A stretch of DNA of 64,000 nt from JAZDCJ01 sp036311985 (GTDB taxonomy: Bacteria; Actinomycetota; Actinomycetes; Actinomycetales; Micrococcaceae), in NCBI RefSeq assembly GCF_036311985.1, contig NZ_JAZDCJ010000029.1; one strand, written 5' to 3'. Positions 8,542 through 17,002 of this stretch are shown in pieces; the stretch's first letter is position 1; each line of letters begins with the position of its first letter. Made by a program: the position numbers and the translations under genes. Under the pieces are notes generated by a model. The model worked only from the letters and a program-made list of their open reading frames with translations, was not told the DNA's origin and ran no database searches.

Positions 8542-9197
8542 GCCCCGCGCGCGTTGTAGACCGTCGCGGTCCCCGATTGCGTGAGGCGGCGGAACTCGCC
8601 GAAGACGCCGAGGGACTCCTCGCGCAGGATCCCGCCGCGCACCGCGATGCCGCGGGCCTCGAGCTCGGCCTCCCAGCGCGCGGGGATCGGCCCCTCGTCG
8701 AAGCCCGTGAGCGCCTCCACCTCGCCGCTTCCGACGGCGTACTCGAGCTCGCGGACGCCGGACCAGATCACGGCGCCGAGGCACATCAGGCAGGGCTGGG
8801 CGTTGGTGGTCAGCGTGCGCCGGGCCCCGTCGGCCCCGAGGTCGCGCGCCCCCGCTGCCGCGTGGGCGAGCTGCAACGCGACCACCTCGGCGTGCATCGC
8901 GGACAGTCCCGTGTCCATCACGAGGTTCACCCCGGCCGAGACCACACGGTGCTCCGGCCCCTCCGTCACGAGGGCGCCGAACGGACCGCCGTCGCCCTCG
9001 GCGATCGTGCGGGCGGCGAGGCGGCTGGCGAGCCGGATGCGGTCCTCGGGATCGGGCAGCAGCTCCGGGATCGCCTCGAGCTCCCGGCGCAGCCAGCCGG
9101 GGGCCTCGAGACGGAACGACGCCGGGAGGCCGGCTCCCGCGCGGGCCGGATCCACGGTGCCGGTCCCGTCCGTCGCCGCTCCGTCCGTCGTCGTCAT
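8538..9197 (-). CDS. Nucleoside/guanine deaminase family protein
   Basis: Protein of 219 aa with the zinc-dependent cytidine/deoxycytidylate deaminase motifs: MHAEVVAL (His ligand and catalytic Glu) and PCLMCLGAVIWSG (two Cys ligands). The order and spacing fit the guanine deaminase/TadA-like branch. It is longer than TadA (about 150-160 aa) because of an N-terminal segment of about 60 residues. A TadA role in tRNA editing is less likely for that reason; a base or nucleoside deaminase is the better guess. Ribosome site GAGGGGAG precedes ATG 9197. Confidence 0.8.
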   Translation of the reverse strand: MTTTDGAATDGTGTVDPARAGAGLPASFRLEAPGWLRRELEAIPELLPDPEDRIRLASRLAARTIAEGDGGPFGALVTEGPEHRVVSAGVNLVMDTGLSAMHAEVVALQLAHAAAGARDLGADGARRTLTTNAQPCLMCLGAVIWSGVRELEYAVGSGEVEALTGFDEGPIPARWEAELEARGIAVRGGILREESLGVFGEFRRLTQSGTATVYNARGA

Positions 9198-9242
9198 CGC
9201 CGCTCCCCTCGCCGTAGGGATCCAGCGTAGCCGCGGCGCGGC

Positions 9243-9911
9243 CTACGGGACAGGGCCGGCGGGCTTGCGGAAGACGACGGCGAGCACCATCAGCAGCAGC
9301 CCCAGGCCGATCGGCCAGAAATCGATCTGCAGCCCGAAGCCGGGCGCGGGGAACCCGAGCAGCTCGCCCGGGCCTTCCCAGCCCACGATCGACTCGTCCC
9401 ACGCGGCGCCGTCGATCCGCAGCGCCTCCTCGGCGGCGCGATTCGCCCCGGCCCCGAGGCACAGCTGCCACACGACGCCGGCGACCACCGTGAGCAGGCC
9501 GGCACCCTGCAGCCGGCGCGAGAGGGATCCGTCGTGGAGCGTTCCGAGGCGCTGCCGGCGGCAGAGCCCGGCCACGAGGAGCAGCAGGACCACGACCGTC
9601 CCGCCCTGCACCACGGCACCGGAGGCCAGCAGGGCACGCGTCACGCCGGACAGCCCCTCGACGTCGACCTCCGCCGTTGTGAAGCCTCCCCCGACCACGC
9701 GTGCCGTGGCCCCCTCGACGGACGCGGACGCCGGGAGCCGGGGCCAGGACTCCGCCACGGGAAGCGGCACCCAGACGGCGGGGCCGAGCGCGGCCGTGGC
9801 CGCCTCGACGAGCGTCCCGAGCACGGTCAGGACCGCCGAGAGCCAGGCGAGGACCTCGACGACGCGGACGACGGCGGGCGTGCGGGCCCGCCGTCCGGAG
9901 AGTGCGGTCAC
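9243..9911 (-). CDS. Predicted membrane protein, DUF2975-like
   Basis: Protein of 222 aa with four hydrophobic segments (about residues 15-40, 95-115, 130-150 and 190-212) and a predicted extracytoplasmic loop after the first. The arrangement resembles DUF2975 membrane proteins, but no motif proves it. The GTG start overlaps the stop of the LysR gene (GTGA) with GAGGAGGAC upstream, so it is translated together with the regulator. Function unknown. Confidence 0.65.
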   Translation of the reverse strand: MTALSGRRARTPAVVRVVEVLAWLSAVLTVLGTLVEAATAALGPAVWVPLPVAESWPRLPASASVEGATARVVGGGFTTAEVDVEGLSGVTRALLASGAVVQGGTVVVLLLLVAGLCRRQRLGTLHDGSLSRRLQGAGLLTVVAGVVWQLCLGAGANRAAEEALRIDGAAWDESIVGWEGPGELLGFPAPGFGLQIDFWPIGLGLLLMVLAVVFRKPAGPVP

Positions 9912-10792
9912 GTCGTCCTCCTCATCGGCTCCTGCTCGGGCAGGGCGGCTATCAGTTCTCCGACCAACGGGTTCCAGGGACGCGACGCCGGACCGCTGAG
10001 CACGAGGGTCCGCTCCACCGTGGGCACGAGCGGCCTCATGCACAACGACGCCGGGAGCATCCCCTCGCCGAGGCTCGGGATGATGGCGACGCCGATGCCC
10101 TCCTGGACCATGCTCATGATGGTCGCGAGCTCGCGGACCCGCTGGCTCGTCTCGAAGGGGATCCCGGCGAGCGCGTGGATCCGGCGCAGCTGGCCCTCGC
10201 AGCCGCCCTGGCCGGCGATCAGCCCGTCCTGCAGGAGCTCGTCGAGCGGCATCGACGGCTCGTCGGCGAGCGGGTGGTCGCGGCGCACGATCGCCCGCAT
10301 CTCGTCGACGGCGACCACGCGGGACCCCGGCGGGGTGGAGGCGGGGTCGATCAGGATCGCGGCGTCGACCATGCCGGACTCGAGCCAGTCCGGCAGCTCG
10401 TCGTCGTCGCCCTCGAAGATGCTGACCTCCACTTCCGGCAGCCGGGCCTTCCAGAGGCCCATGAGCCCGGGGACGAGACCCTGGCACGCGGTGGCGACGG
10501 CGCCGAGCCGCACGCAGCCGCGGACCTTGCCGGAGCCGGCGTCGATGCTGCCCTGGAGCGCCTCGAGGGCGGCGAGGGCCGAGCGGGCGTGGGGCAGGAG
10601 CTCGGAGGCGAGCCGGGTGGGGCGGTTGCCGCGGTCGCGGTCCAGGAGCGGGGCGCCGATCGCCTTCTCCCAGGACTTGAGCGTGTGGGAGACGGAGGAC
10701 TGGCTGACGCCGAGCTTCTCGGCCGCGGCGGTGAAGGAGCCGTGGTCGACGACGGCCGCCAGCGCGCGGAGCTGGGGCAGGGTCACTGTCAT
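9908..10792 (-). CDS. LysR-family transcriptional regulator
   Basis: Protein of 294 aa, standard LysR length. The N-terminal helix-turn-helix is residues 3-62 (LRALAAVVDHGSFTAAAEKL, then VSQSSVSHTLKSWEKAIG). The C-terminal two-lobe co-inducer domain includes VQEGIGVAIIPSL, a family hallmark. It is transcribed away from the EamA transporter gene across 132 bp, the classic LysR arrangement, so control of that transporter is likely. Confidence 0.88.
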   Translation of the reverse strand: MTVTLPQLRALAAVVDHGSFTAAAEKLGVSQSSVSHTLKSWEKAIGAPLLDRDRGNRPTRLASELLPHARSALAALEALQGSIDAGSGKVRGCVRLGAVATACQGLVPGLMGLWKARLPEVEVSIFEGDDDELPDWLESGMVDAAILIDPASTPPGSRVVAVDEMRAIVRRDHPLADEPSMPLDELLQDGLIAGQGGCEGQLRRIHALAGIPFETSQRVRELATIMSMVQEGIGVAIIPSLGEGMLPASLCMRPLVPTVERTLVLSGPASRPWNPLVGELIAALPEQEPMRRTT

Positions 10793-10812
10793 GAGTGCAG
10801 CATATACCCGCT

Positions 10813-10834
10813 TGAAGCCAATGTATTTGATTCA
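10813..10834. promoter_or_regulatory. Candidate LysR operator in the LysR-EamA divergent region
   Basis: An interrupted palindrome, TGAA (10813-10816) and TTCA (10831-10834), lies in an AT-richer patch (10800-10835) of the 132-bp divergent intergenic region. This patch is the only AT-rich part, as expected for overlapping promoters and a LysR box. The arms are short, so the assignment is tentative. Confidence 0.35.
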
Positions 10835-10924
10835 TGCAGCGTCCGGACGGATGCTGGAGCGAGCGGCCCGGCTCACGTTCCCGGCCCGGCCCCCGTCTAC
10901 GGGGAAGACACCCAGGAGGACACC

Positions 10925-11935
10925 ATGGACACGCTGCGCAGGATCTCGCTCCCGCTGGCCTTCGCCGCGCTCGCGCTCGTCTGGGGCTCGAGCTTCCTCT
11001 TCATGAAGGTCGCGGCCGAGGGCCTCACCGCCGGACAGATCGCCGCCGGCCGCCTGGTCCTCGGCGCGCTCACCCTGCGCGTGCTCATGGTCGTCACCGA
11101 GCGCGCCTGGCCGCGGGACCGCCGCTTCTGGGGGCACATGGCGGTGACCGCGCTGTTCCTGTGCGCCGTCCCGTTCCTGCTCTTCGCGTGGGCGGCCCCG
11201 CACATCCCCTCGGGGCTGTCCTCGATCTTCAACGCGAGCACGCCGATCATGGCCGCGCTCTTCACCGCGGCGATCCTGCCCACCGAGCGGCTCGGCCAGC
11301 GCGGGGCCTCGGGCGTGGCGCTCGGCGCCGCCGGCGTGGTGGTCGTCGTCGGTCCGTGGACCCTCGCGGCCACGGCGGGCGCCGCGCTTGAAGCCCAGCT
11401 CGCCTGCCTCGGCGCCACCGCCTGCTACGGCTTCGGCACCGCCTACCTGCGCCGCTTCGTCGCCGGACGGCACCACCACGACGCCCTGACGGTCTCGACC
11501 GTGCAGGTCAGCCTCGCGGCGGCCGCCGCGCTCGTGCTGATGCCCCTGACGGGCTGGGCGCCGATGCGGTTCGACGCGCCCATGCTCGCCTCGCTCGCGG
11601 CGCTCGGGATCCTGGGCACGGGGATCGCCTACATCTGGTTCACCCTGGTGGTCACCGCGTGGGGCGCCGTCGCGGCCTCGACCGTGACCTACCTGACCCC
11701 GCTCGTCGGCGTGTTGCTCGGCGTGGCCGTCCTCGGCGAGACGCTCGCCTGGCACCACCCCGTCGGCGGGGCGATGATCCTCGCCGGCATCATCGTGGCC
11801 CAGTCGCGCCGGGTCCGCCCCGCGGGAAGGACGGCCGAACCGGCCCCTCGGACCGTCACCCTGCTCCCGGCCGCCCTTCCGGACGGACCGCGCTCCCGGC
11901 CACGACCGGCGTCGTCCCGTGCGTCGTGTCCTTGA
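10925..11935 (+). CDS. EamA/DMT-family transporter
   Basis: Integral membrane protein of 336 aa with about ten hydrophobic segments arranged as two EamA repeats (residues 8-145 and 160-295). The first repeat begins LAFAALALVWGSSFLFMKVAAEG, a typical EamA opening. Members export metabolites or amino acids; the substrate is unknown. Ribosome site CAGGAGGACACC precedes ATG 10925. The last roughly 40 residues are a low-complexity tail whose DNA overlaps the convergent neighbour by 80 bp, so the real end of the functional domain is near residue 300. Probably regulated by the divergent LysR protein. Confidence 0.85.
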   Translation: MDTLRRISLPLAFAALALVWGSSFLFMKVAAEGLTAGQIAAGRLVLGALTLRVLMVVTERAWPRDRRFWGHMAVTALFLCAVPFLLFAWAAPHIPSGLSSIFNASTPIMAALFTAAILPTERLGQRGASGVALGAAGVVVVVGPWTLAATAGAALEAQLACLGATACYGFGTAYLRRFVAGRHHHDALTVSTVQVSLAAAAALVLMPLTGWAPMRFDAPMLASLAALGILGTGIAYIWFTLVVTAWGAVAASTVTYLTPLVGVLLGVAVLGETLAWHHPVGGAMILAGIIVAQSRRVRPAGRTAEPAPRTVTLLPAALPDGPRSRPRPASSRASCP

Positions 11936-13616
11936 TCTCGGTCCGCGCCGGAGCCGCCACCCGCGCGCCCGGGACGCCGTCCGGCGTCATACCCGGCACG
12001 GGCTCGAGCGGCTCCATCCAGGGGATCGGGGCGTGCTCGCCGAAGTGGTCCGCGTCCGCCTCCTCCCAGTCCAGCGCCCACCCGCGCGGCGGCTCCTCGA
12101 GGAGCTCGCCGGGCCGGATCCAGTGGTACACCGCCGCGTAGCTGCGCGTCGTCAGGTGGTCCACGCGGCGCCGGAGCATCCGCGGGCTCAGCCGGGCCGG
12201 GTCCGTCACGCCCATGGACGCCATGATCTGCGCCGCCTCCTGGACCGTGAGCTTGTGGTAGTTGTGCACACGGTTGCCCTTGTCCTCGACGTCGAGGGCG
12301 CGCATGAGGCGCTTGTCCTGCGTCGCGACCCCCACGGGGCACTCGTTCGTGTGGCACTTCTGGGCCTGGATGCAGCCCGTGGCCATCATCATCGCGCGGG
12401 CGCTCATCGTGAAGTCCGCACCCTGGATGAGGCGCTTGACGATGTCGCTGCCCGTGGCGACCTTCCCGGCCGCGCCGATCCGGATCCGGCTCCGCAGCCC
12501 CGTGCCGACGAGCGCGTTGTGGACGAGCATGAGCCCCTCGGTCAGCGGCGTGCCCACGTGGTCCTCGTACTCGAGCGGGGCGGCGCCCGTGCCGCCCTCC
12601 GAGCCGTCGACGATGACGTAGTCCGGCGCGATCCCGGTCTCCAGCATCGCCTTGCACATCGCCAGCACGTCCGTGCGCGAGCCCACGCAGAACTTGTAGC
12701 CGATCGGCTTGCCGCCCGAGAGCTCCCGCAGCCGGCCGACGAACTCCATGAGCTCCCGGGGCGTGTGGAACGCGGAGTGCGAGGCCGGGGAGACGCAGTC
12801 CACGCCCATCGGGATCTCACGGGCCGCCGCGACCTCCGGGGTGATCTTCGCGGCCGGCAGCACGCCGCCGAGACCGGGCTTGGCGCCCTGGCTGAGCTTG
12901 ATGGTGATGCCCTTGACGCGCTCGTGGGCGGCCTTCGCGGCGAAGCGCTCCGGATCGAACCGCCCGTCCTCGTCGCGGCAGCCGAAGTACCCCGAGCCGA
13001 CCTCCCAGAACAGGTCGGCCCCGTAGGCGAGGTGGTGCTCCGTGAGCCCGCCCTCGCCCGTCTCGTGGATGAAGCCGCCGAGCGCCGCGCCCTTGTTCAT
13101 GGCCAGCACGGCGTTCTTCGAGAGCGAGCCGAAGCTCATGGAGGAGACGTTCATGAGGGAGATCGCGTAGGGCTGCCGGCAGTCCGGTCCGCCGATCACC
13201 ACGCGCGGCGGGTCCGCGGGCGGCGGGACGGGCGCGGTCGAGTGCAGGAGGTACTCGTAGCCGAGCTCGTTCACGTCCCGCTCCGTGCCGAACGCCTTGT
13301 GGCTGTCCGCGCCCTTGGCGCGGGCGTAGACGAGCGAGCGCGTGTCGCGGTCGAACGGCTTGCCGTCGTAGTTGCGCTCGATGAAGTACTGCTGGATCTC
13401 GGGGCGGATCGACTCGAGCAGGTAGCGCATGCGGCCCAGGACCGGGAAGTTGCGCAGGATCGCGTGCTTGGTCTGCAGGGTGTCGTGGATGCCGAGGGCC
13501 AGCAGGGCCAGCGCGACGCCGGCCATCGCCCACCAGCCCGCGGAACCGAAGGACGCCGCCACGACCGTGGCGAATCCCAGCAGGGACAACAGGGCGAGGA
13601 TCAGGAAGCGCACCAT
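11856..13616 (-). CDS. FMN-binding glutamate synthase family protein
   Basis: Protein of 586 aa. An N-terminal hydrophobic hairpin (residues 1-45) is followed by a domain matching the FMN/Fe-S synthase part of glutamate synthase large subunit: SMSFGSLSKNAVLAMNKGA, GITIKLSQGAKPGLGGVLP, YVIVDGSEGGTGAAP, and a Cys cluster CIQAQKCHTNECPVG for a 3Fe-4S centre. It lacks the glutaminase and C-terminal domains of GltB, so it belongs to the stand-alone membrane-associated GltS-like group whose reaction is not established. Its 3' end overlaps the EamA gene by 80 bp, and the overlapping tail (about residues 560-586) is low-complexity and contains two weak copies of the dispersed repeat. Confidence 0.87.
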   Translation of the reverse strand: MVRFLILALLSLLGFATVVAASFGSAGWWAMAGVALALLALGIHDTLQTKHAILRNFPVLGRMRYLLESIRPEIQQYFIERNYDGKPFDRDTRSLVYARAKGADSHKAFGTERDVNELGYEYLLHSTAPVPPPADPPRVVIGGPDCRQPYAISLMNVSSMSFGSLSKNAVLAMNKGAALGGFIHETGEGGLTEHHLAYGADLFWEVGSGYFGCRDEDGRFDPERFAAKAAHERVKGITIKLSQGAKPGLGGVLPAAKITPEVAAAREIPMGVDCVSPASHSAFHTPRELMEFVGRLRELSGGKPIGYKFCVGSRTDVLAMCKAMLETGIAPDYVIVDGSEGGTGAAPLEYEDHVGTPLTEGLMLVHNALVGTGLRSRIRIGAAGKVATGSDIVKRLIQGADFTMSARAMMMATGCIQAQKCHTNECPVGVATQDKRLMRALDVEDKGNRVHNYHKLTVQEAAQIMASMGVTDPARLSPRMLRRRVDHLTTRSYAAVYHWIRPGELLEEPPRGWALDWEEADADHFGEHAPIPWMEPLEPVPGMTPDGVPGARVAAPARTEIKDTTHGTTPVVAGSAVRPEGRPGAG

Positions 13617-13705
13617 GGACGCGAGCCTACCGCGCCGTAGCCCGTCCGCGGAGCCGTTCCGGCGGCTCTCATTCCGGCCTCATCGTCCCGTGCGAGGCTG
13701 GTGCC

Positions 13706-14422
13706 ATGCAGACACACCACGGCACCCCGTCCCCCGCCCGACGCGCCGCCGCCCTGCTGGCCGCGGCCCCGATCCTGCTCACCGCCGCGTGCGCCGCCGG
13801 CCCCGGGGCGACGTCCCCCGAAGGCGCGGCGGATCCCTCCGGCGCGGCCCCGGCGTCGGACTCCTCCCCCGCGTCCGCGGAGCAGACCGGCCCGAGCGGC
13901 ACCCCCGACGCGAGCATCCCGGCGAACGAGACCATGACGGGGCTGAGCAACGAGCGCGGGGTCGCGATCGGCCGGCTCGGCGAGGAGATGCGCTTCGAGG
14001 ACGGGGACGGGAAGGCGGTCGCGGGCGTGACCGTCGAACGGATGCGGGTGGTCGACTCCTGCCCCGACGGCGCCGCGCCGGAGAACGGGCACTTCCTGGT
14101 CCTGGACCTCGACGCCTGGCACGACGACGCCGCCGGTTCCCGCCCGATCCGGCTCGCCGCGGACCAGTGGTCCTACTACTCGCCCGAGGGCGAGCGCTCC
14201 GACGCCGCGCTGGACACCGACGCGGCCCGTTCCTGCGACATCGGCGACGACTTCGAGGGCCCCGACGGCGAGGACTTCGAGGACGAGAGGATCAAAGACG
14301 AGCTGGGCCCGGACGACGACGACGAGGACGGCTTCCTCGTGCTCGACGTCCCGGCCGCCGAGGGCTCCGTGGTGCTCACGGACCTCGACGAGGAGGCCGT
14401 CGACTGGCCGTTCCCGCAGTAG
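13706..14422 (+). CDS. Putative secreted lipoprotein
   Basis: Protein of 238 aa with a lipoprotein signal: a basic N terminus, hydrophobic stretch AAALLAAAPILL and lipobox LTAAC with Cys near residue 29. A Ser/Ala/Pro-rich linker (residues 30-75) holds an exact copy of the dispersed repeat on the minus strand. The rest is an acidic beta-rich domain ending in an Asp/Glu run and PSEGSVVL-like strands, resembling DUF4352-type extracellular domains, although no specific family is proven. It may be leaderless: the -10-like GAGGCT lies 6 nt before ATG. A strong terminator follows. Function unknown. Confidence 0.7.
   Translation: MQTHHGTPSPARRAAALLAAAPILLTAACAAGPGATSPEGAADPSGAAPASDSSPASAEQTGPSGTPDASIPANETMTGLSNERGVAIGRLGEEMRFEDGDGKAVAGVTVERMRVVDSCPDGAAPENGHFLVLDLDAWHDDAAGSRPIRLAADQWSYYSPEGERSDAALDTDAARSCDIGDDFEGPDGEDFEDERIKDELGPDDDDEDGFLVLDVPAAEGSVVLTDLDEEAVDWPFPQ
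13846..13858 (-). repeat. Dispersed repeat core copy (lipoprotein linker)
   Basis: Exact minus-strand core in the disordered linker after the lipid-modified Cys, read in the gene as APASD. Confidence 0.5.
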
Positions 14423-14439
14423 GACGGAGCGTGCGCAGC

Positions 14440-14470
14440 GGGGCCGGGGTGGTGATTCCATCCCGGCCCC
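14440..14470 (+). terminator. Hairpin terminator after the lipoprotein gene
   Basis: GGGGCCGGG (14440-14448) pairs perfectly with CCCGGCCCC (14462-14470); the loop holds a further TGG/CCA pairing. There is no U-tract, as is common for actinobacterial terminators. It lies 18 bp after the lipoprotein stop. Confidence 0.6.
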
Positions 14471-14525
14471 CGGTGCTTTCCGGGCGGCGCGGGGCCCGGG
14501 AATCCGCGGGAGAACGGGGAGGGGC

Positions 14526-14559
14526 TTGCAAAGTTACTTTCCAGTAGGTTCAATGTAAC
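14526..14559 (+). promoter_or_regulatory. Promoter and operator of the repeat-protein gene
   Basis: In the 303-bp gap before the repeat-protein gene, TTGCAA (14526-14531) and TTCAAT (14549-14554) are 17 nt apart, a good sigma-70 type promoter. An inverted repeat GTTAC (14533-14537) and GTAAC (14555-14559) spans the spacer and -10, the position expected for a TetR-type repressor site. The rest of the gap is a terminator (14440-14470) and a GC-rich leader of about 160 nt without recognisable features. Confidence 0.5.
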
Positions 14560-14725
14560 CCAGGTCACACCAACCCGGGATGGCCGCCGCCGCCACGCGG
14601 CCGGCCGTCCTTGCGCTCCAAGCGCGGGCCCCACCCCGTCCCGCGCAGCTCCACCCCCACCGGCCGCGCTTCGGCGCGCCCGAAAACAGCCCGGGCAGCG
14701 CCGCCCGGCTCCCCCAAGGAGACCC

Positions 14726-16975
14726 ATGAACGCACACCACGCCGCCAAACAGCACCGGCTGATGCACACCGTCGTCACCGTGCTCCTGGCCCTCTTCCTC
14801 ATCGCGGCCCTCGCCTTCTACGCCCTGTTCAGCGGCCAGCTCGCCAACGGCGCCGCCCAGCTCAACGCGGGCATGGGCCAGGCGCAGGACGGGATCGGCG
14901 AGCTCGAGTCCGGGGCAGGCCGGGCCGCCGCCGGCGCGTCCACCCTGGCCGGGGGCGCCGCGGAACTGAACGCGGGCGCCGCGAAGCTCGCGGACGGCAC
15001 GGGCACCGCGCACCGCGGGGCCCAGGACCTCTCCGAGGGCGCGGGTGCCCTCGCCGAGGGCACGAGGACCCTCTCCGACGGCGCCTACCGGGCCGCCGAG
15101 GGCGCCGCGAGGCTCGCGGACGGAGGACAGGCGCTCGGCACGGGCGTGTCCAAGGTCGCCGCCGGCGCGGGCCGCGCGGACGCCGCCGCGAAGAAGCTCG
15201 ACGCGGGGGCCGCCCGCCTGGCCACCGGCGCCGCCTCGGCCCGGGAAGGCGCCTCGAAGCTCGACGCCGGGGCCTCCGAGCTCAGCGAGGGCACCGGCGA
15301 GCTCGCGGACGGCGCGGGCCGGATCGACGAGGGCGTCGGCCGGGTCGACGCCGGGGCCGCCTCCCTCGCGCAGGGCGGCCGGGAGCTCGGCGACGGGGCC
15401 GGGCAGCTCAAGGACGGAGCCGGCCGGCTCGCCGACGGCGCCTCGCAGGTCGACGCCGGTGCGGCCCGCCTCGCCGACGGCGCGCAGGCCGCCGCCGAGG
15501 GCGCCGGGACGCTCGCCGACGGCGCCGCGCGCGTGGACGAGGGAGCACAGAAGCTCGGCGCCGGCGTCGAGACCGCGAAGGCCGGTTCCGGCCAGCTGAA
15601 GGAGGGCCTCGGCACGCTGTCCGCCGGGATCGGCCAGGCCTCGACGGGGGCCGGGGAGCTCGCGGCCGGCTCGAAGGAACTCAAGGCCGGGACCGCGGCC
15701 GCCCTGGACGGCGCGCGCCAGCTCGCCGCCGGCGCGTCCGAGGCCGGGCCGGGAGCGCAGCGCCTGAGCGACGGCGCCGCGCAGGTGGGTGCCGGCACCG
15801 AGGAGCTCCTCCAGTTCGCCAAGGACAATCCGCTCGTGCCGATCGGCGTGCTCCTGTCCAAGCTCGAGCAGCTGAACTCCGGCGCCGGCCAGGTCGCCGA
15901 CGGCGCCGCGCAGCTCGCCGAGGGCAGCGGACGCCTGCAGGCGGGCACCGCCCAGCTCGCCGCGGGCCTCGAAGAGGTCGACGGCGGGGCCGCGCGGCTC
16001 GCGGCCGGGTCCGGCGAGCTCTCGGCGGGGCTGAAGAAGCTCGACGCCGGCGGCGCGGACGCGGCGAAGGGCGCCGGGGCGCTCGACGCCGGGCTCGCCC
16101 AGATCCAGGCCGGCTTCGCGGGCGACGGGGACAAGAACCCGGGACTGCTCGCGGGCACCGCCCAGCTCGCCGAGGGCTCGACCCGGCTCGCGGCCGGCAA
16201 CGGCGAACTGGCCGACGGGGCCGGGAAGCTGCGCGAGGGCGCCGGGGCGCTCGGTACCGGGGCCGGCGAGCTCGCGGCCGGAACGGACCGTCTGGCCGAG
16301 GGCGCGGGACGGCTCGCCGACGGCGCGGGCCAGCTCAAGGCCGGTACCGGTGAGCTGAAGACCGGCACGGGGGCGCTCGTCGAGGGCACGGACCGCCTCC
16401 AGGCCGGCGCGGGGCGCCTGGCCGCCGGGGCCGGCGAACTCGCCGAGGGCAACGGGAAGATCGCCGACGGCGCCGGGACGCTGCGGGCCGGCACCTCGGA
16501 GCTCGCGTCGAAGACGCCGGACCTGAAGAAGGGCGCGGACACCGCCGCGGCGGGGGCGCTCAAGCTGCGCGACGGCGCCTACACCCTGCACGAGGGCAAC
16601 GCGAAGCTCCACGAGGGAGCGCTCAAGCTCAAGGACGGGGCCGGTCGGCTCGCCGACGGCTCGGGCCGGCTCGAGGGCGGCCTCGCGAAGCTCGACGCGG
16701 GCGCCGGGGACCTGGCGGACGGGACGACGCGGCTCCAGGCCGGGGCCGGCGACCTCGCCGAGGGCAACCAGGCCCTCGCCGACGGGACCTCCCGCCTCGC
16801 GAGCGGCTCCACCGAGCTGGCCTCCGGCACCGAACGGCTCGAGGGATCCACGCGCGCGGCCGCGGTGACGGAGTCGCCCACGGGCCTCGTGCTGCTGGTC
16901 CCGCTCGCGCTCCTGGCCATCCCGCTCGTGCTCATGCTGCGGGCGCGCAGCCACCTGCGCCGCAAGGCCGCCTGA
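14726..16975 (+). CDS. Large repeat-coil membrane protein, YhgE/Pip-like
   Basis: Protein of 749 aa. After a basic start, one membrane helix (residues 14-36, TVVTVLLALFLIAALAFYAL) leads into about 650 residues of nearly continuous seven-residue repeats of the type L-x-x-G-A-x-x (for example LADGAGR, LDAGAAR, LAEGSGR). The only clear break is near residues 370-395 (FAKDNPLVPIGVLLSKLEQLNS). A second membrane helix (about 715-737, LVLLVPLALLAIPLVLML) and basic tail ARSHLRRKAA end the protein. Repeats of this kind occur in YhgE/Pip phage-infection-type proteins and in actinobacterial proteins next to RND (MmpL-like) exporters; they are thought to form long helical stalks. The predicted topology is a long extracellular rod anchored at both ends. 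Ribosome site AAGGAGA. No transporter gene is adjacent, so its partner is not known. Confidence 0.75.
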   Translation: MNAHHAAKQHRLMHTVVTVLLALFLIAALAFYALFSGQLANGAAQLNAGMGQAQDGIGELESGAGRAAAGASTLAGGAAELNAGAAKLADGTGTAHRGAQDLSEGAGALAEGTRTLSDGAYRAAEGAARLADGGQALGTGVSKVAAGAGRADAAAKKLDAGAARLATGAASAREGASKLDAGASELSEGTGELADGAGRIDEGVGRVDAGAASLAQGGRELGDGAGQLKDGAGRLADGASQVDAGAARLADGAQAAAEGAGTLADGAARVDEGAQKLGAGVETAKAGSGQLKEGLGTLSAGIGQASTGAGELAAGSKELKAGTAAALDGARQLAAGASEAGPGAQRLSDGAAQVGAGTEELLQFAKDNPLVPIGVLLSKLEQLNSGAGQVADGAAQLAEGSGRLQAGTAQLAAGLEEVDGGAARLAAGSGELSAGLKKLDAGGADAAKGAGALDAGLAQIQAGFAGDGDKNPGLLAGTAQLAEGSTRLAAGNGELADGAGKLREGAGALGTGAGELAAGTDRLAEGAGRLADGAGQLKAGTGELKTGTGALVEGTDRLQAGAGRLAAGAGELAEGNGKIADGAGTLRAGTSELASKTPDLKKGADTAAAGALKLRDGAYTLHEGNAKLHEGALKLKDGAGRLADGSGRLEGGLAKLDAGAGDLADGTTRLQAGAGDLAEGNQALADGTSRLASGSTELASGTERLEGSTRAAAVTESPTGLVLLVPLALLAIPLVLMLRARSHLRRKAA

Positions 16976-17002
16976 CACGGAGGTCCAACGCGGGGCGGCG
17001 GC

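Noticed and set aside
15262..15358. Two exact dispersed-repeat cores in the repeat protein
   Set aside because: They follow from the protein's own L-D-A-G-A heptads, so they are not counted as independent members.
14850..16850. Tandem short repeats that might be taken for a CRISPR array
   Set aside because: The units are 21-base coding heptads without unique spacers, and no cas genes are present.
14534..16978. 814-aa antisense frame opposite the repeat protein
   Set aside because: Its repeats merely mirror the sense repeats; the sense frame has membrane anchors, ribosome site and promoter.
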